Program-made: the position numbers and the translations under genes
Notes under the pieces: model-generated
Databases searched by the model: none
Told to the model about the DNA's origin: nothing
Seen by the model: the letters and a program-made list of their open reading frames with translations, nothing else
Assembly (NCBI GenBank): GCA_017458185.1
Contig: JAFTFY010000007.1
Location: 55,995-119,994, forward strand
DNA length: 64,000 nt
Direction: 5' to 3'
Origin: Neisseriaceae bacterium
GTDB lineage: Bacteria > Pseudomonadota > Gammaproteobacteria > Burkholderiales > Neisseriaceae
Shown here: one piece after another, positions 60,809-64,000 of the stretch
Position numbering within the stretch: the stretch's first letter is position 1
How the letters are laid out: each line of letters starts with the position of its first letter

Positions 60809-61162
60809 TTAGAATTTCAAACCGTTTTCACGAGCGGCTTCTGCCAACGCTTTGACACGACCATGATATTTAAAACCAGAACGGTCAAAAGCAACTTCTT
60901 CAATGCCAGCGGCTTTCGCTTTTTCAGCAATGCGTTTGCCAATTACAGCAGCGGCAGCCACATTATTGCCATATTTTGCATTGCTACGCACTTCGGCTTC
61001 TACTGATGATGCTTGTGCTAACACACCTTTTTCACCAATAATTTGGGCATAAATATGATTGTTAGAGCGATGAACGCATAATCTAACGGCTTGCATATCC
61101 GCAATTTTGGCACGGGTTTTGCGTGCTCTACGCAGACGGGCTAATTTCTTATTCATTTTCAA
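60809..61162 (-). CDS. rplR: 50S ribosomal protein L18
   Basis: 117 residues. [22 protein letters not shown] and the 5S-rRNA-binding tail ([25 protein letters not shown]). Standard position. Confidence 0.96.
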   Translation of the reverse strand: MKMNKKLARLRRARKTRAKIADMQAVRLCVHRSNNHIYAQIIGEKGVLAQASSVEAEVRSNAKYGNNVAAAAVIGKRIAEKAKAAGIEEVAFDRSGFKYHGRVKALAEAARENGLKF

Positions 61163-61170
61163 AACCTCAA

Positions 61171-61707
61171 TTATTTTTTCTTGGTTTCTTTTAATACCAC
61201 TGTTTCATCGGCATAACGAACACCTTTACCTTTATAAGGTTCGGGCGGACGGAAACCTCTGATTTCGGCGGCAACTTGACCTACTTTTTGGCGATCTGCA
61301 CCTGAAATAACAATTTCAGTTTGCGATGGGGTTTGCGCGGTAATACCGTCAGGCAGGTTATACACCACAGGGTGCGAAAAACCTAATGACAAGTTCAACG
61401 CTTTGCCTTGTGCTTGGGCACGATAACCCACACCCACTAATTGCAGTTTTTTCTCAAAACCGTCAGACACGCCTTTAACCATATTCGCAAAAAAAGCACG
61501 AAAAGTACCAGATAATGCGTTGGCTTCACGGCTGTCATTTTTTACAGCAAATGTAATTTGACCGTTATCGTTTTTGATTTCGACCAATTCACTGTTAATG
61601 CTTTGTTTGAGTTCGCCTAATTTACCTTTAACAACAATTTCGTTATCAGCTAATTTCACTTCAACACCAGAAGGAATAGCCACTGGATTTTTTGCAATAC
61701 GCGACAT
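61171..61707 (-). CDS. rplF: 50S ribosomal protein L6
   Basis: 177 residues from the ATG at 61707, which has GGAGGG six bases upstream; the frame continues upstream in-frame but without a start signal. [18 protein letters not shown], and the C-terminal [19 protein letters not shown]. Confidence 0.96.
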   Translation of the reverse strand: MSRIAKNPVAIPSGVEVKLADNEIVVKGKLGELKQSINSELVEIKNDNGQITFAVKNDSREANALSGTFRAFFANMVKGVSDGFEKKLQLVGVGYRAQAQGKALNLSLGFSHPVVYNLPDGITAQTPSQTEIVISGADRQKVGQVAAEIRGFRPPEPYKGKGVRYADETVVLKETKKK

Positions 61708-61723
61708 TTTTTCCCTCCTAATC

Positions 61724-62117
61724 TTAAGCCACAATACACAGCAACTCGCCGCCAACACCGTTAGCACGCGCTTTGCGGTCAGTCATAACACCTTTGGAAG
61801 TGCTGACAATCGCAACACCCAAACCATTCATCACAGAAGGAATTTCTGCCACACCTTTGTAAATACGCAAACCAGGACGAGAAACGCGTTTGATTTGATC
61901 AATAACAGGACGACCTGCATAATATTTAAAATCAATATTCAAAACAGGTTTCTGCATCTGCACTCACAGAGAAACCTTCGATATAACCTTCTTCTTTCAA
62001 AACGGTTGCAATCGAGCATTTTAATTTAGATGAAGGCATAGAAACGCTCACCTTGTTTGCTCTTTGACCGTTACGAATGCGGGTCAGCATATCGGAAATA
62101 GGATCATGCATACTCAT
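61724..62117 (-). CDS. rpsH: 30S ribosomal protein S8, frameshifted in this sequence
   Basis: Essential 16S-binding protein and spc-operon repressor. It starts correctly at 62117 ([16 protein letters not shown]) but at about 61945-61950 one extra base in GAAACCTGTTTTG shifts the frame, and it ends at a TGA after ETCFEY. The continuation [19 protein letters not shown], then [26 protein letters not shown], is intact in the other frame to 61724. Because S8 is essential, this is either a sequence error or, less likely, a programmed frameshift. Confidence 0.85.
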
Positions 62118-62133
62118 AATTTTTAACTCCCTA

Positions 62134-62439
62134 TTACCAACTTGCCTTGATTACGCCAGGAATTTCGCCACGCATTGCGATTTCGCGAATTTTCGTGCGA
62201 CCAAGACCAAATTTGCGGAATGTGCCACGCGGACGACCAGTCAATGCACAACGGCGGCGTTGGCGAGTGGGCATTGCATTGCGAGGAATTGCTTGTAATT
62301 TCAAGCGTGCTTGAAATTTATCTTCTGGTGTAGCGTTGCTGTCGTTGATGACGGCGAAAATCGCTTCTCGTTTAGCGGCATATTTTTTGGCTAAACGCAC
62401 CCGTTTAACATCTCTATTGATTAACGATTTTTTTGCCAT
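62134..62439 (-). CDS. rpsN: 30S ribosomal protein S14
   Basis: 101 residues; the long zinc-free type. [20 protein letters not shown], then [24 protein letters not shown] lies eight bases before the ATG at 62439. An upstream extension of the frame is only the rplE shadow. Confidence 0.96.
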   Translation of the reverse strand: MAKKSLINRDVKRVRLAKKYAAKREAIFAVINDSNATPEDKFQARLKLQAIPRNAMPTRQRRRCALTGRPRGTFRKFGLGRTKIREIAMRGEIPGVIKASW

Positions 62440-62443
62440 ACTA

Positions 62444-62985
62444 TTAACCTTTAAAAGGGAATTTAAATAAAGAAAGCAACGCACGCGCTTCTTCATCAGT
62501 TTTAGCAGTAGTAGTAATGGTGATATTAAAACCACGCAAAGCATCAATTTTGTCGTATTCGATTTCAGGGAAAATAATTTGCTCACGCACGCCCATATTG
62601 TAGTTACCACGACCATCAAACGATTTGGGTGATAAACCACGGAAGTCGCGAACGCGAGGAAGAGAAATCGAAATCAAGCGATCTAAAAATTCAAACATTC
62701 TGTCGCGACGCAAGGTTACTTTACAACCGATGGGATAATTATCACGAATTTTAAAACCAGCAATCGAATTGCGAGCAACCGTTACCACAGGTTTTTGACC
62801 TGCGATTTTTTGCATATCAGAAACAGCGTGTTCCATAACTTTTTTATCGGCAACAGCTTCGCCCACACCCATATTCAAGGTGATTTTTTCAATGCGAGGC
62901 ACTTCCATAACACTTTTGTAGTTGAATTTTTTCATCAACTCAGGAACAACCGTGTTTCCTTATAAAATTCTCTTAATCGTGCCAT
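62444..62985 (-). CDS. rplE: 50S ribosomal protein L5, frameshifted near its start in this sequence
   Basis: 5S-rRNA binding protein of the central protuberance. The proper ATG at 62985 overlaps the rplX stop (TAATG) with AAGGAG upstream and reads [11 protein letters not shown], but then ACACG (62951-62955) in place of three bases puts it out of frame and it stops at TGA soon after. The rest, from [20 protein letters not shown] to [10 protein letters not shown], is intact. Restart at the inner ATG is possible, though the first 15 conserved residues would be lost. More likely a sequence error, since L5 is essential. Confidence 0.85.
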
Positions 62986-63317
62986 TATTTGCTCCTTGCA
63001 ATTTCCGCACCGTTCGATTTATACACACGAACACGGCGTACTTTTTTACCTTCTTCGGCAATCACTTTAATGCCCACGCGGTCGGCTTTGTTTGTTTCAG
63101 GATTGAAAATAGCCACATTAGAAATATCCACAGGCATATTTTTAGCAACAATGCCACCTTCAATTTGACGAGCAGGATTAGGTTTGCGATGGCGTTTAAC
63201 TTCATTCACACCTTCGACAATCACTTTGCCGTCTAAAACACGAACCACTTCGCCTGTACGACCTTTGTCCTTACCAGTAATGACAATGACTTTGTCGCCT
63301 TTAATGATTTTGTTCAT
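62985..63317 (-). CDS. rplX: 50S ribosomal protein L24
   Basis: 110 residues. KOW motif [19 protein letters not shown] near the N-terminus, [21 protein letters not shown]. Stop overlaps the rplE start. Confidence 0.96.
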   Translation of the reverse strand: MNKIIKGDKVIVITGKDKGRTGEVVRVLDGKVIVEGVNEVKRHRKPNPARQIEGGIVAKNMPVDISNVAIFNPETNKADRVGIKVIAEEGKKVRRVRVYKSNGAEIARSK

Positions 63318-63328
63318 AAACCGTCCCC

Positions 63329-63697
63329 TTAAATCACTTCGGGTGCCAAAGACACGATTTTCATAAAGCGTTCGGTGCGTAACTCACGAGTTACAGGGCC
63401 GAAAATACGCGTGCCTAATGGTTCTAATTTGTTGTTTAATAACACGGCGGCATTGTTGTCGAATTTAATCAACGCACCGTCTGCACGGCGAACACCTTTG
63501 GCAACACGCACAACCACAGCGTTGTACACATCACCTTTTTTCACACGACCGCGAGGAGCGGCGTCTTTTACCGTTACTTTAATAATGTCGCCAACAGAAG
63601 CGTAGCGGCGTTTAGAACCGCCCAACACTTTGATGCACATCACACTACGCGCACCCGAATTGTCAGCCACATCTAACATGGTCTGCATTTGAATCAT
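63329..63697 (-). CDS. rplN: 50S ribosomal protein L14
   Basis: 122 residues. [27 protein letters not shown] and [23 protein letters not shown]. It usually follows rpsQ directly; here a 5' region of at least 300 bases with a promoter precedes it, and rpsQ is not seen in the window. Confidence 0.97.
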   Translation of the reverse strand: MIQMQTMLDVADNSGARSVMCIKVLGGSKRRYASVGDIIKVTVKDAAPRGRVKKGDVYNAVVVRVAKGVRRADGALIKFDNNAAVLLNNKLEPLGTRIFGPVTRELRTERFMKIVSLAPEVI

Positions 63698-64000
63698 AGT
63701 TTTAACCTTAAAACAATATCTTATATCTTAAATCGGCGTAATCGACCATTTTCAGACTGGCACCTTTTCAGGCTGCCTGAAACCCTTGATACAACAGGGT
63801 TAAAGCCAACTCGTCCCGATTCCCGAAAGGATAAGAATAACTCCCCATTCAGGGGAAAGATGGCGATTATACAAATAAACAAAAAATGATGCAAGTGGTT
63901 TGGGAAAATTCGGCGTAAAGGACAAAATGGGTGCTAAAAATCTCTGAAAGCCTTATCATTACTGCTTTTTAGAAAGGTCAAAGGTTTTGAACACAAAAAA
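63698..64000 (-). other. 5' region of the rplN operon
   Basis: No gene is visible. It holds an uptake word (about 63767-63782), a weak AACCCT/AGGGTT hairpin (63781-63801), a CCCC/GGGG hairpin (63843-63855) and the promoter at 63866-63894. Confidence 0.55.
63866..63894 (-). promoter_or_regulatory. Promoter for rplN operon
   Basis: Read on the minus strand: TTGCAT, 17-base spacer, TATAAT, about 170 bases before rplN. The -10 is perfect and the -35 is weak. Confidence 0.6.

Noticed and set aside
62440..62640. Longer rpsN start
   Set aside because: The upstream part is the rplE gene in another frame; the ATG at 62439 has its own RBS.

Overview
The window comes from a member of the Neisseriaceae. 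The evidence is about 60 copies of a DNA-uptake-type word (TTCAGGC[A/T]GCCTGAA, matching the Kingella and Simonsiella dialects of the neisserial DUS), type IV pilus biogenesis genes, ctrABCD-type capsule export genes, Correia-like miniature elements and neisserial gene content. It is not Neisseria sensu stricto, which uses a GCCGTCTGAA core. A Kingella/Simonsiella/Alysiella-type oral genus fits best.

Layout. 1-7520: end of infB, a DUF1963 protein, mltD and alaS. 7600-12670: fba, then small accessory genes on the minus strand: a SUKH/SMI1 protein, a second DUF1963 protein, two unknowns, a cyclophilin-like protein and a Sel1 lipoprotein. 12741-20184: dxs and aspS, separated by a very AT-rich Hachiman defence module (hamA, hamB) bracketed by inverted copies of a roughly 100-bp repeat. 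hamB is split by an in-frame TAA. 20312-26104: iscU, trpB, a TIGR01244-type phosphatase-like protein, dnaJ, a ppx remnant and prpF, with two Correia-like elements. 26252-28103: a lipoprotein whose start is joined to its body through a C9 tract and is out of frame, so it looks phase-variable and OFF. 28117-34272: coaE-pilD-pilG-pilF, then ftsB and eno. 34638-39087: efp, a lipoprotein in a repeat-rich region, then lpxA and fabZ separated by accessory genes and an Abi-type remnant. 39237-43898: ribH-nusB, a DciA-like protein, trpF-truA and kdsA. 44303-55031: a capsule locus, with export genes ctrA-D followed by a KpsC-like protein, an unrecognised 635-residue protein, two nucleotidyltransferase fusions and an acetyltransferase with an 8-G run in its putative promoter. 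55050-63697: spc/alpha ribosomal operons from rplN to rplQ.

The capsule genes form one functional unit. CtrA-D export the polymer, the KpsC-like protein probably handles the Kdo linker (Kdo-8-P comes from the nearby kdsA), and the two NTP-transferase fusions probably make an activated building block. HamA (nuclease) and HamB (helicase) would form one antiphage complex if HamB is still functional.

The strongest second-look items are the split hamB and its flanking repeats, the C9 phase switch, the homopolymer tracts in the capsule locus, and apparent frameshifts in two essential ribosomal genes (rpsH, rplE), which may be sequence errors. Several repeat families also show covarying stem arms.
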